Source: Eonycteris spelaea
Taxonomy: Eukaryota; Chordata; Mammalia; Chiroptera; Pteropodidae
Assembly: GCA_003508835.1 (NCBI GenBank)
Contig: PUFA01000687.1
Location: 51,216-115,215 of the forward strand
Direction of reading: 5' to 3'
DNA: 64,000 nucleotides
Both the position numbers and the translations under genes were made by a program. Shown in pieces: positions 1-54,869 of this stretch (within the stretch, counting starts at the first letter, position 1; each line of letters starts with the position of its first letter). Below the pieces are notes generated by a model. It made no database searches. It was not told the DNA's origin and was given only the letters and a program-made list of their open reading frames with translations.

Positions 1-41381
<41,381 letters not shown>

Positions 41382-41689
41382 TGAAGACTCAATCAAGGTG
41401 AGTGTTCTCTTACCTCCTTTTTATTTAAAGAGAAATTTTACAAAATGAGGTCTGATAATGCTGAAGAAACTAGATTCATTTTGTAAGGTACAACTAGAAT
41501 TTCTCACCTAAATATAATGACTAGTTCTTTGGGTATAGATGTAAAACAAGATTTGCGGTTATTCTGAGCTATTTTCATTTTAAGCTTGCTGATTAGCTAT
41601 GCATTTTTTTTTAGCACCAAGATGTACCTAAGAACATCAGGCTTTCCCTTCACCACTCATTCCCATCTTCTCTGGATGATAATTACCCT

Positions 41690-41825
41690 TTTTAAGTGCC
41701 TATAGCCCTGTAGGTCGTGATGGCATCTGCATTTTACAGGTGAAGAAACTGAGACTCTGAGAGGTTAAATTAAAGAGGGTGACAGATACTAGTGGACAGA
41801 GCCAATACTTACACATAGATCTTCT
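41690..41825 (-). mobile_element. MIR SINE, antisense
   Basis: ATTTTACAGGTGAAGAAACTG and GACTCTGAGAGGTTAA are the reversed MIR core. Confidence 0.75.
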
Positions 41826-44597
41826 TGCCCTTCAGTGTTCTCTGTTCCTTTTGGCTCTTTCATGCAGACATGTTATTCAGAGATTTTTGTTTTAAGTTTT
41901 TATGTCTCTTTTTTTACCACTGCCTAAGTTTTGCAAAGCCAAAAAATATGGTCTGTGTGCTTTTACTTCTGGAGTTTAAAATATGCAGCTTTGTTTTCAC
42001 AGCCTTATGTGAGAGTTAAAAAACGTTTTAACCACCTTAGATAAATTGTATGTGGACAGTAATCCACTCTGTCCTACAGAGTGTTCAGAACCTAATATAT
42101 ATACTTTTTTGAGCACTCAAGGTCATCATCTGAATAGTTATTGTTTTGTGATGCCTTAGGATTATTGGGGTATGTAGGATGATTTGGCCTCTACATTCAA
42201 TGGTTCAAAATGGTTGCATTTGAAGTTGTCAACTTTTTTTTATAGTCTCATTTTCTTGCTTCCATATTAGCTTTCATTTCTTAATGATATCAAGTATACT
42301 TGCTGTCTATACCCTTTCCCTAATATTATTTGCTGCTTCTAATCTTTTATGAAACCAGATAGATTACCAAGGCTTTTTACAGTTGTTTAAGAGTGAGAAA
42401 TGTCTGAGAGCCTGTTCTGTATAATGGTATGAGCTTTAGGGTATAGATTTTGTCATAGTTATTTTAGCTGCAGAGCAGGGATTCGAGGGTTCTAGATAGG
42501 TAACCTCCTGACTAGAGGTGTGCTTTTTCAGCTTTATTATTCTGTGCTTGTTATCTAAGTAGTAGAGTAGGGTAAAATGAGAACATTTAGACTTTAGTAA
42601 TTTTTTTAAAATTAGAAATATTGTAAAGGAAATATTATTGCCCATTCTTCAATTCTAGCCACCCTCTACCCCAGCAAATTATAAACTCTTAATCTTTTTC
42701 TTTTTTATTCTTTACATTAACCTTTCTTAGAATTTGTTATTTAGCTTTTTACTTCTTATTTTCAAATAGTCTCCTTATTAAAGAAAACCAAAAACACCTA
42801 CCTCTTATATATCTTAATTAGAAATGGGCCAACTATAGTCATTGAAAATTTTCACTGTGATTTTATCCATCTCTCTTTACTCAATACTTAAATATTATTC
42901 TTTGGTATATGAAGGTTATGCTATAGATTCCTTTGAGTTCTTCATATGGGCCATGGTTTTGTACTTTACTTCTCTATATCATCTCTCAGGACCAAAGGCA
43001 TGAAAAGACTGGCCTGGGTGTTAGATGTTAGGTTGGTGGTCTTATAGCTGAGCTACTCAATTTGGATACCCTTTTAAGATACATTTAGCTTGATGTTCAT
43101 CATCTTCAGTTTCTTGTTGACAATTAACTGAGACTCTGGTTGGTAATTTCCTTTTTCTGGCTGTTCTGGCTGCTTCCTATCAGTTATAGTCTAGGGTATG
43201 GTCAAGTCTTTCTGTTGTTCTTCCTTTACCTTTATAAGCCTTATCATTTTCGGATTTGCCCCATTTACCTTTAGGCTACTTCAAATCTGCTGTTCCCTGC
43301 TGTGTTTTTTTATTTATTTTACATTCTACAGAAAAGAAAATTGTTGCGTATGTCACATTTCTGTGACTCAAAGGTGTCATTAATTGTAAGATTCATTATT
43401 GGTTTCTAGAACTGTTCTTTGAGAAGGGTGAATAGAGAAACTACATTATTTGTCAGTATCCACCCTGATTTCAGAAACATTAAAATAATCATATTAGAGT
43501 TAAGAAAATATAGTGTATAAATGTGACCCAGATTAAATTCCTTCAAAAGTCTTTTATCTTCTTTTCCTGTCTCATAATTTTTGATTGCACAGTTCTTTCT
43601 ACTTGTTCTCTATATTTTCTGTTACTTGCTAAAGTCTTTATCCAAATTCCTTATCTCTCTTCGATTTAGTCCCTTGAACACTACTAACTGCTTTGCTGTT
43701 AACCTTTTCCTCTAATCTTTAAAAATTTCTGCCTATTAAAAAATTTTTTTTAGAACTATCCTTTAACTTCTCAATTTAAATTTGATACATGTGATCCTCA
43801 ATTCGTGAATGTTGAGTTCAGGTGACTTATTGAGAATCTTTCTATAAACCACATGTTGTGCTAAACTGAGACTTGCTCTCAGACTTTGAGAAGGTCAATC
43901 TTCTTGGACTTTATTCTTCATTTCAAAGAACATTAGCAGTTAGCTCTATCCTATCCATCTGTATTTGGAATGTGCTCCGTTTATATTCTAATCCTTCAGT
44001 CCAGTGAGGCCTGATATATTTTTGCAGGTCCATCTTTTATCTCCAGTCACATATTTATATGTAACCTAATACTTTTATCCTTTAATCCCAAGGTTGTAAA
44101 TTCTTAGCCCTTGGGTAGAATGTGGCTTGTTAGATGTACCTTATGGGCCTCACAAGAATATTTAACATTTTTAAAAAGTAGTCACCTTTAAAAACCAGAA
44201 GAGTTGACAAAATCCAAATTTCAGTTTCTCTTGAAGAATTGGGACATCTGGCAATATCTTGTCCTGATTTCTGTATGGCAGCAATGAACTAGACCTGCCT
44301 AGGTGCTGCTGCCCCTTTATATAGAGAATGGGTTATTTTTTAGTTTACCTCAGTCCCCACTTAGCTCACTTAATTTGTTTCCAATATATGCTAACCCCGG
44401 TAAACAATTGATTTTGTAATTCTTGTTATGAGCCTTGTTTCTTTGGTCCATACTTGGAAACTGACCTCCTAAGCACTCAAAGATTGCTTATTTGGGGACC
44501 ATATTGCCATGTCTAGGCGTAGTCCTAGTTGCTGGTAATATGTATTGGAGTAGGGAGTGTTGTTAAGTTTCTTTCTCAGTAGCTTCCCATTGCTTAT

Positions 44598-44627
44598 GTG
44601 CGCGCACGTGTGTGTGTGTGTGGGGGG
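44598..44627 (+). repeat. Alternating GC/GT microsatellite
   Basis: TGTGCGCGCACGTG runs into GT dinucleotides and then a seven-G run. Alternating purine-pyrimidine sequence. Confidence 0.8.
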
Positions 44628-46572
44628 GCTTGCCTACAGTGTCCTAGTCACTGATTCTTGTGTATATGTGTGTTACATATCTCTCTTAGAATGTGATCTT
44701 GGTGAAAGCAGTAACTTCATTCCTTCTATAATCAAACAGCCAAGTATTTTTTATTGCCTACTAAGTTTCTTCTACTCTGTTAACCGTATGGGGAAAACAA
44801 TGTACACAAGTATTAAGTATATTTCTTTGGGATCGATGAGAAACAACACTGACTTTTTTCACCCTCAAAAAAGAATATTTAGTTTATTTACAGTGTTTAC
44901 TAGTACACCGTTTAAAAGGAAGTTGCTTTGTGTGCTACAACATATATTTTTGAGGGCAAGTTTATTATGCTATCATCTGGGTCTGTGTGTAGTAATCGTT
45001 GAAATTGCACAAAAGTTTTGTTAGATTGAAATGATGGACATAAGCTATTTTTTTTCTTCATTATAATCCTTTATACTTTTGAAAGTATTGGGTTTGAGTT
45101 CTGTGCACTGATATTCATAGGCACCATACAGGTGGAGAGAACAGGAGGAATTTTCTATTTCCTTTCTTCCTCTTAAGGTAGACCAAATATTCACTAAGGT
45201 GTTGTGCCGTTTTTTTGTCTGGACGTAGGCATGAGCACTTACAAAATGCTCCTGTGCCACGTTTTCCCCTGAGCGTGACTATTCTGTACACATGCATTTA
45301 TCCTGAGAGGCACCTCTGAGTATGTTAAGATTCAGGTCAACAAAATCCAGTTTTAACTCTAAGTCACATTTTATCCATGTGAAACATCCCAGGAAGTGTG
45401 TTTGCTGTGTTAATTCCTAGGTAGCAATATAGGGATCAATGAAGTAGAAAAGTGAAATTAGGATGGCTGTCCCTATGTCTTTCTCTTATAACTCCTTTCT
45501 TCCTCATAAATGTTCATTTGACTTTTTAGCTGTCAACTTCATCCATATATGCCTTTCATCTTGGAGTGTGTGTGCATGAGTGTGAGAGTGAGTGATGAGT
45601 GAACGAAATAGCATCATGAAATCCTGACAGCCTCAGACACTGGTAAAAATGAAGGGAACTAAATTCTGGGGTACCTTCTTTGAGGCGATGATGCTTAACC
45701 AATAATAGTCTATTAATTCAATGGGCTTGTGTTTATAGTTTCTCTAAATCAGTTTTTTTTTTTTTTTGCTATCAGGTGTTCTTTTATAAGAAATCTATGA
45801 AGTATTGAAACAAATTAGAAAGTGTGTATGTCTGTGTGTGTGTTTATAAAAGCATACCTCTGATAAGAAGGCTGAATTTATATTTGCCTTTCTTCGATCA
45901 CCAGTCTAGCTGCTTTTTTCTCCAGACTACCCTAATTTTCAAATTTGCTTCTTGCTGTCACAGCTCTCTATAAAATAATATCATTTAAATTCAGCTGCTT
46001 CAACCCTGAGAAGGGTATGCTTTGAGGTCATTTCATGAAGTTTTCTGTTGCCCTGACAAAGGAGTAGGGCATGGTGGAACATAGGCAAGTGACAACCTTA
46101 CTAATAATACAGCAGGGCCTATTTCTGGCAAGAAAGAAGAAAACACACACAGGATATATAGATAATTCCCAACAGAAAGTGATGTTTACAAAGATAAATT
46201 GTCTTAGCAGAGTGGAGGGCCACTTTTTATTGCAATGTGTCCTACAAACATGATATTACCAATACAGTTTATAGCATCGATACAGTAGAGGTGTCTAGGG
46301 TGGAGGGCAGCCACCTCTGAACTGAGCCTGAAGTAGAAACCCTTTGAGAAATATCAGTTGTCCTAGGTGTAAAAAAGGTAGATTTGTGTGATCCCTTGCA
46401 TTTGGAGCCTGTGCTTTATTTACAGTGGTTAAAAGTAGCCCATAGTTTTAAAAAAGTTAAGAAAAAACCTTAGAGAATGTTCCAGTTAATGTGGTATAAA
46501 CTCATTGTTAATGAGAAAATATTGCTGTGCTGGAAGATAGAGTTAGAAGGCTGATTTTGCACTGTTTCATCA

Positions 46573-47390
<818 letters not shown>

Positions 47391-47399
47391 TCTTTATTG

Positions 47400-47830
47400 G
47401 AACATTGACTTTTTTGCCATTTAAAAAATTGCACATAACATAAAACTTGCCATTTTAAAGTGGTTTTTAGTATAGTCACTATGTTGTATAATCATCGCTA
47501 CTAATTCCAGGACATTTCCATCACCCCAAAGAGAGCCCCACAGTTGTTAGCAGTCATTCCCAATTCTCCCCTTTCTCCAGCCCCTGGAAATGATTAATGT
47601 ACTTTCTGTCTATAGATTTGCCTGTTTTGGACATTTCATAAAAATGGAATCATGCAATATGTGGCCTTTTGTGTCTGGCTTCTTTCACATAGTATCATGT
47701 TTTCAAGGTTCACTCATGTCGTAGCATGTATTAGAACTTCATTTCTTTTTATAACTGAATAATATTTCATTGTATGAATGTGTACCACATTTTGTTTATC
47801 CATTCATCAGTGATGGATAGGAGCAATGAT
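47400..47830 (-). mobile_element. L1 fragment, antisense (3' end)
   Basis: Reversed L1 tail: TGTGTCTGGCTTCTTTCACAT, AATAATATTTCATTGTATG, TTTGTTTATCCATTCATCAG. It directly abuts the FER pseudogene. Confidence 0.85.
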
Positions 47831-48595
47831 TTTTAAGTATTGTTAAATTCAACATTAGTGTATCCACAGTTATAATTGATAATATCAAGATTATACATGG
47901 TGTGAACAGAATGCTGTATAGAAATGATATGTAAATTATTTGTCAGCATTTCATGCAAGTGTGATTATTTTCTAAGGCTCTTCTAGCTCTGGTTTTATGA
48001 AATATGTGAATGTAGTATTTTCATCAATAAAGTTTAATGCGTTAAGCATTAGTTTAAAAATTGAATGAGAACAATGTTAGGCAGATAAGTTATTTGCCAC
48101 ATGTTGTAATGATCATGTTTTGAATTAATTTCAATATGCAGTATTTGAAAAATGTCAATACATAAAGGAAAGGAGTATAATTAAGTCAATATATTTTTAA
48201 AGCAATTTTTATAATTTAGCAAACATTGCATCTTAATATAAGTCACTATTAAAATCGTGTCCTTGTGAAAAATGTGATGTCATTTTTCTTTTTTTGTTGA
48301 TCATGTAAAATTGATTCCTTTTCATTGCTATGCATTTTGTTTACTTTTGACAAGCTATTGCTTGCCCCTGTGAAATGTTTTACTTGTTTTGATTTTTTCC
48401 TTCTTCCCCTCCCCACAACCCCCTCCCTCTCTCGCAGACAAAATGTTCAGATTTTTTAAAAGTCATCATAGTCTGCCTATCTTTAATGGTTTATGAGAGT
48501 GGGCAATAAGTAATACGCAAATATTTCATCCTTTTTTATCTTTATCTAGGGACTCAATTCAAGCCTTTGTTATTGACAGAACTCACTGATTTTTC

Positions 48596-48785
48596 TTTCT
48601 TAAATCTTCCTCTCCTTTCCCTCCTTCCTTTTTGCCTGCCTGCATGCCTTCTTTCCTCTTTACCTTCTCCTCTCCTTCTGTTTTCTCCCTCTTCCCTCTT
48701 TCCCTTCCTCCCTCCCTCCCTCCCTTCCTTCCTTCCTCCCTCCCTCCCTCTCTTCCATCCTTCCTTCCTTCCTTCCTTCCTTCCT
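48596..48785 (+). repeat. Long polypyrimidine tract with (CCTT)n and (CCCT)n
   Basis: About 190 bases almost entirely C and T on the + strand, with CCTT and CCCT units in the second half. The long open frames across it on both strands come from the low complexity and are not genes. Confidence 0.9.
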
Positions 48786-49149
48786 ATCAATATAATCACT
48801 TTGTTTCTTTCAGGTGAGATTGGAATGAAATTGTTCACCTGTGACCAGAAATTTATTTTCCTGAGTAGATTGCCGAGAATTATGAATGAAGAGGGCCCAT
48901 GTGCATCTCCTTAAATTATTCAGTCATCTGCTTTATTGCTACATGTCAAAAACTTAAAATTGTTGAGTTGTGCATTATTGTATTTAACTTGTTGCTTAGT
49001 TTCTACATGTTATTTTCAGTAAATGGCTGAAAGTGTTCACTATTCTATATTTTTAGCACAATGTGCTGCATACAGTTCCCAGCAAGCAAATAAGGTTACA
49101 TGTGTATAGAACCTCACTTTAGGTTAAATATGCCTGGGTTTAGTTGCAC

Positions 49150-49160
49150 CCCCCCCCCCC
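49150..49160 (+). repeat. Poly-C run
   Basis: Eleven or so consecutive C bases. Length in such runs is error-prone. Confidence 0.8.
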
Positions 49161-49476
49161 GACTCTGAAATGCTTCCTTTTTTATTGTTTGAAATTGAAA
49201 ATAAATAATTATTGAACCATTTTGAATTTACCTCATTTTAAAACTCAGTTTTAATTTATTATTTGGCCCGTTTTTAATAGTACGCACCAAAAACAAAGTG
49301 GGAGCAGTTCTAATGCAATGTGTAGGAATCACTTTATATAGTACATGTACATTAAAACCTGTTTAAAAACGAAAAAGGTACCAGCACTTACTTGTCCCTT
49401 GCCATTTTTTCTTATAATTATGTTAGAGAAATCTGCAGGGGGGAAATCAAAAGTTAATTGTGTTTTAATTCTACAG

Positions 49477-49610
49477 CTTCAGGAGCTTTGTATTGCTGAA
49501 CTTTCGTCTGGAAAAATTTCACAGTGACATTTTTAAAAGAAAATTTTTTTTATCTACTGAATTCTACCAGTGTAACTTTTTTTCTAAATAAACAATAGTT
49601 TTTTCAAATG
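49477..49610 (+). other. THOC2: Probable THOC2 terminal exon (3'UTR)
   Basis: TTTTAATTCTACAG is a good acceptor. About 110 nt later AATAAA (49587-49592) is followed by T/GT-rich sequence typical of a cleavage region. Length and position would suit the short 3'UTR of THOC2 mRNA. This is inferred from signals and a partial memory of the mRNA and has no transcript support. The alternative acceptor at 48813 has no nearby polyA signal that I could pick out. Confidence 0.55.
49587..49592 (+). terminator. Polyadenylation signal AATAAA, probable THOC2 3' end
   Basis: Canonical hexamer followed within 30 nt by TTTTTTC and TGATTGTATATC-type U/GU-rich sequence. Cleavage is expected near 49605-49615. 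Confidence 0.55.
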
Positions 49611-50487
49611 ATTGTATATCATTGTATATATTGTTGCTTATTCAAAATAACTTAGCAAAGATAATTCATTAAGGTTCCTAGCCCTTTCTCTTTTCTTAGT
49701 CCATGAGCTATATTTTCAAATGACATCTCATTCAATAATATGAAAAAATCCTATTTGCTCACCTCTGCACCTGGGATAAACAGTGGGCTGAAATCATGTC
49801 AAGAATTACTATTTACTCTTCAGTTACTTAGAACCGTTGATATCTATGCAAATTAATTTTTTAAGAGAAGGACAGCAAAGGTTATAATTTTTAAAAGGAT
49901 TAGACAATGCTGAACATATTTTAGAATTGGCAAAGGGATATAAATCTTGATGGCCCTTTTCAGGTAATTGTAATTGCAAAATTTGATGACCACAATAATT
50001 ATTTATGGTAAGTGATCCATTCAGTGACTGTTGAGCACCCATAATATGCCTGGAATAAAAAGAAACGATACATTTTAGAATGATTTTAACATTGAGAAAA
50101 TAACTGGTTTACCTTACAAATCATTTGTCTGAAATACATAAGGGAAGAGCTTATCAGTTGTTACATTGTATTCACATTTTAAAGATTACATGATTGGGAG
50201 TTTGAATGAGAAAGTTCATTACTTAGCATAGTATCTCTTGTCACCCAAATTATTGAATACAGGTAATCTTTGGTTGTGGCCTTGCTAGAAATTTATTGAG
50301 GATGGAAAATACTAACTTTGGATTTAACTGTGTAAAAATAATTTGTGTTGGAGGTAACAAATCTGTATTTGTGTAGTGATATTTTAAAGCATCTACTCTC
50401 TGCTAGGTACAAAGGAGTATTAAGACCTAACTTCTGTACTTAGGTGCTTCTAATGTAGCTTGAGAGCTTAGAGACAAATGAGTGCTA

Positions 50488-50690
50488 TTAGTGGTTGGCA
50501 AACTTTTTCTGTAAAGGACCAGGTCACAAATATTTGAGGCTTTGCAGGCTATGTAAACCTAACTGCAACTTCTCAGCTCTGTGATTATAGCATGAAAGCA
50601 GCCATAGATGATATGTTAATGAATGAACATAACTGAGTTCCAGTAAAACTTGATTTACAAAAACCTGTTATAGATAATCCTATAGAAGTT
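50488..50690 (+). mobile_element. hAT-Charlie relic (MER1-type)
   Basis: GGCAAACTTTTTCTGTAAAGG at the left, AGGCTTTGCAGGCTATG inside and AAACTTGATTTACAAAAACC at the right follow the Charlie/MER1 consensus in order. Confidence 0.8.
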
Positions 50691-50694
50691 CATT

Positions 50695-50830
50695 TAACAA
50701 ATATTTGAGTGACTAATGCACCAAAGGTACAGCCATGAGTAAAACAAAGTCCCTATGCCCTCATGGAACTTCCATTAGTCAGTGGAGGCCAACAACAAAT
50801 ATTTAATGTTTGGTAGAGGGAAGTCCTCTG
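50695..50830 (-). mobile_element. L2 LINE fragment, antisense
   Basis: Reversed L2 end: TTTAACAAATATTTGAGTGAC, ATGCCCTCATGGAACTTCC, CAACAACAAATATTTAATG. Confidence 0.75.
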
Positions 50831-52851
50831 AAGAAAAATAAACCTGGATAAGGAGGTTGGGTGAGGCATGGCTTACTGCTTTTTATATACAGAGTGATCA
50901 TGAGGAGTGAAGATAGGCAAAGCAGGACATTTTGTGGCAGTTATCACAGTATGAATATTTTATTACTAAGTAATATGAGCAGGAAATATCCCTAATCCTC
51001 CACCCATCTTTGAAACTTTACATGAGAATCATGAAATGTGCAGGATTTCTCTCTCAGGATCTAGGCTCGAAGTGATAGTGGCTGGTGTCTAAGCTTGTCA
51101 TTTTCTAGAAAGGAGTTCTTAACTTTAGCTTCATAAATGGACTTGGAGGATTTCTGTGGACCTTCTCCCACCCCAGAAGCTGTGGTTTACATGCATTTTT
51201 TTTTGGGGGGGGTCTATAGTTTTCACCTGATTCTCAAAAAGATAGAGATTTAAGGTGGTGAGTTGTTTTTTCTGGGTCTTGTTCCTAATAACTCTAAAAC
51301 TTTTATAACCCTGAACCTGTCTGACTCAAGCTGGCGAGAAGTTGGAAGATAGTCATCCATCCTTTACCTTGTCTAAATGGTAGGGGCAAAAGTTAGAACA
51401 TCTTGCCTTGTCAAACGATCTGCAAGTGATTTTCAATTTATTGGAAAATTGCTGGTCCATGATATAGGGCCATTTTCGATTTTGAGGAAGCACTTTAGCC
51501 ACGTAGGGCAGTTCTAGTAGCCTTATTTTTTCCCCATTATTTAATTGTTTTATTTCTACCCTATTATGTTCCAAAAATGACTTATGGAAAAATGTACACC
51601 ACAGTGTTTAAAAAGTAAATGAGAAAATTTGATTTCTGGGTGAAATTAATACCTAAAATGAGGTTAATATACCAAAATGTCATGTGCACCTGGGCTGTGA
51701 ATTGGCTTCGAGAAACCTGGCAGGCCACGCAGGAGAAAGTAATGTGTCAGTTTACAGTAATTATAGTGTCCATCAAATAAAAAGCCAGTCATGGTGGAGA
51801 AGAACATTTTCTGGCAGTGAAGCCCGAAAAACTTTGCATCCTCATAAAGCAGCAGCCCCACCTTTTCAGTAAATCAAGGGTATGTATGTATCTTGTAGTG
51901 GCCCTAAGTGTCAGCTGATGGCCAACACCTCAACTCATTCTAGTAAGGATATGTCTACAATGACACTAAAATATGTGGTCCAGGCATGCAGGTCTCTGAT
52001 GGTTTGGATTATTACAGGAAGACATTTTTGAGTATTTGTGACAAAGATTCCTCAGCTACGACTTAGGATGTCCTTACTTTTTATAAGCATGTTTGTAAAG
52101 ATCAGAAACTCACATGACCATTGTTTGGTTCCCATGATACAACTAACATAAACAAGATTTCATTAGTTTAAATGCTGTACCAGGACTTTGATTTTTTTTA
52201 ATGGATACTGATCTCTAAGGCTGCCTCTTAGATAGAATGAAGCTTATAATACTACAGCTGCTTAATATTCTCTTACCACTTATCAGAAGCATGGTTTAAA
52301 TGTTTAAATTTTTAAATTGAAATAACCATTTTTAGAGACACTGTCAAGGTCAAAGATTTTGTGTCTAGAGTAGAGAAAAAAAGGAGCTGCTTAAAATATG
52401 CTAACTAATGCTAATTGAATACAGAGTATTGTATTTATGATGTAAATTGATATAAATAACAATAGAAGGGATATTGTAAATAGTAACTAAAGGAAGTATG
52501 GCAATCTGAGAAGATACACTTTAAGAATAATTACTTTTTGTTCCTGATTCTTAGGTACTGGTTTAAGCTCTAATGACCATTATTTCTATATGGGTCAGGC
52601 TAACACAGCTTAATTCCTTTGATATGTTGTTAAATGAAAGTGTTTAATAGAGGAAAAAGAAAAGAAGAATATTTCGATTGAGAACAGGGCACATAAACTT
52701 GAGAAATGCATCGTCATAAGTCAGACTTAACCTTTTGTTTCAGGCATAAGAGCTAGGAAATGACCTGGGTCTTAACCTCTAGCTTACTCCGAACTCTAGT
52801 TTTTGTCAGATGTTTTGGCTAGATGTTCTTGGACTTCAGTATCAGGTTGAT

Positions 52852-53273
52852 TGCCGGAGCCAGCCGGCTAAAGTCTAACAGCACCTAAAAGAGGGGGTGA
52901 AGCCTAAGGAAAAAGAAGACAGGAAAGCGCTTTGGGAGGGCATACAGTCAATGCTGCAGCCTCGAGTTTATTTAGCATAGCCCTTATACTTCTTTTCGAA
53001 CACAATAGCAAGGCACAGAGTACATTACCATAGGAATGCTGACATTTACATAAGTTCCTATACATCCTTCCCTCAGGGTTCAAACATCCTAGCTATTTGT
53101 AAAACATTCCACTATCTTAAAAGGATTTCTTTAGGAGGCATACCTCTCCTTCTGGGTCAGTAATGTTTAACTCAAATCCCTGCTTCCTTGAACCATTGTT
53201 TAAGCAGTCTCAGTAACTGCTTTATGGCTATAAGCTACGTGACTTCCTCAGTGTCTCAAAATGGCTCCCGACA
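52852..53273 (-). mobile_element. Solo LTR of a class II (ERVK-like) endogenous retrovirus
   Basis: A 422-bp segment whose minus strand begins TGTCGGGAGCC and ends GGCTCCGGCA, giving TG...CA ends within a short imperfect inverted repeat. GTTGAT flanks both sides (52846-52851 and 53274-53279), a perfect 6-bp target duplication as made by class II elements. An AATAAA lies inside on the minus strand (52972-52967). No internal retroviral sequence adjoins it, so this is a recombination-derived solo LTR. The class is inferred from duplication length and terminal sequence. Confidence 0.85.
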
Positions 53274-54204
53274 GTTGATGAAGAGCTACTTACAAAATTG
53301 TAAACAATGATATTGTACTATATCCAAGGGCTTCATGATTCTAATTTTGTGCAGTGTGTAGGGGTATTAATTTCTTAGGGTTACATATATCATCAAAGAA
53401 TATGAATTGCCATCAGATATGCCTGCCACTGCTGGCATCCTTTTGTGCTTTCCGGGATAACTGATCCAAGATATCAGTAATAAAGACAAAATATCGTGCT
53501 AACAAGTTACAAGCAGGAAATGAAATGTAAAATGAGTAAGGTTTTTACCATATGCATCTGGGGACATTATATTTTAAGATAATGGTGAGTACTCAAGGTA
53601 AGAATGACCTTAGACTAAGTGTGATTTGGAAAATCTGGTTCTCAACGGACGATCTGGGAAGATTTCATGAAGGATTTGGATGTTCAATAAGCTAATCTAT
53701 TTCTACTCAGACCTAGAGGGTGTGTTTTTGGGTCTGGTTTAACACTAAATTGGCACTGGAGGAGAGACAGTGTTGAACTTGGAATTCAGACCCATTCTGG
53801 CATACTGCAGAATCCTTGAAGACAAACCTATTATCATAATAGCCCAGGATTAGATTATATTTGAGAAGCAAATGCTCCCTACCTCTTTGGATACTGTTCC
53901 ATGCTGCCTCAAGACTTTTTCCTTTTTCAGTTTTTTTGTATGACTAAGCCTGACATCACCCTTTTTTTTTGTCTTAATCAGTGTTATTCACATTTTTCAT
54001 ATCTTTATGGGTAATCAAAAAGTTATTACTTCTATGTCAAGATGACTTTTCTTGTTTCCTCTGGGAGTGAGCTCCACTTGTACTTCCTCACCTGGTCTTC
54101 ACAATGCCCTTTTGTTAATAAATTAAATCTATTATAAGCATGTATTGTGCACCTGGCGTGGTACACTCAATAACTGTTAGCAATTGTTATTAGTGGTAAT
54201 ATTT

Positions 54205-54305
54205 ATACCAGTAGTTTGCAAACTGGGAATCATCAGAATTAATTGGGAAACTTTAGGCCCTCTACCCCAACTATACTGAGTCAGATCCTCTTGAGGTTAG
54301 GAGTC

Positions 54306-54355
<50 letters not shown>

Positions 54356-54405
54356 AAATTCATCATGTGATTCTAATGTATGGTTGATAATTGGGAATTA
54401 CAAAC
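54205..54405 (+). mobile_element. hAT-Charlie relic interrupted by a (TG)n microsatellite
   Basis: GTAGTTTGCAAACTGGGAATC, GAGTCAGATCCTC on the left and GTGATTCTAATGTATGG, ATTGGGAATTAC on the right form the two arms of a MER5-like element. TG repeats (54307-54353) lie between them. Confidence 0.6.
54307..54353 (+). repeat. (TG)n microsatellite
   Basis: About 23 uninterrupted TG units. Confidence 0.95.
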
Positions 54406-54869
54406 TTTAACCAGCCTGTAATCCCAGCATCTCTGTTATTACCCCAGTTAGGGACAGAATCTATCCAGAGGCTCCTTATTTTGGGGTGGGGGGATAAGTA
54501 TATTAGGTTCCAGAGACAACCCATCCTTAGCAAGAGATATTTTAAAAGCAAGAACAGCAGCTTCTGCCCTGGCCCATGCTGCTCTTGTTTACTTCAACCC
54601 CCTGTCTTCTCCAGCCTACCTTCACTGACCTTTTGGATCTAACCTCTTGTTAGCCTGGACATGTACTGTCAGCAAGCATCTACTACTAAGGTAAGCAGTT
54701 TGGAGTTCAGAGTTACTTTTGATGCCACTTATACTTCCTCCTTGAACTTTTATCTGTAGTGGTTCACTTTTGTATGATCAGAGTTGGTTCAGGGCTGAGT
54801 TTTGTTCTCCATCCCTTTTTCTTGCATAATATCCTGATATCGGTGAGTCAGGGTGTGTGTGCATAAACG

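Noticed and set aside
44557..45024. 155-codon plus-strand open frame in the 3'UTR intron
   Set aside because: Hydrophobic T-rich translation crossing a GT repeat, with no domain or homology I recognise. Most likely chance in AT-rich DNA.
48554..48914. Serine/leucine/proline-rich or glycine/arginine-rich proteins in long open frames
   Set aside because: They are translations of a CCTT/CCCT low-complexity tract on both strands.
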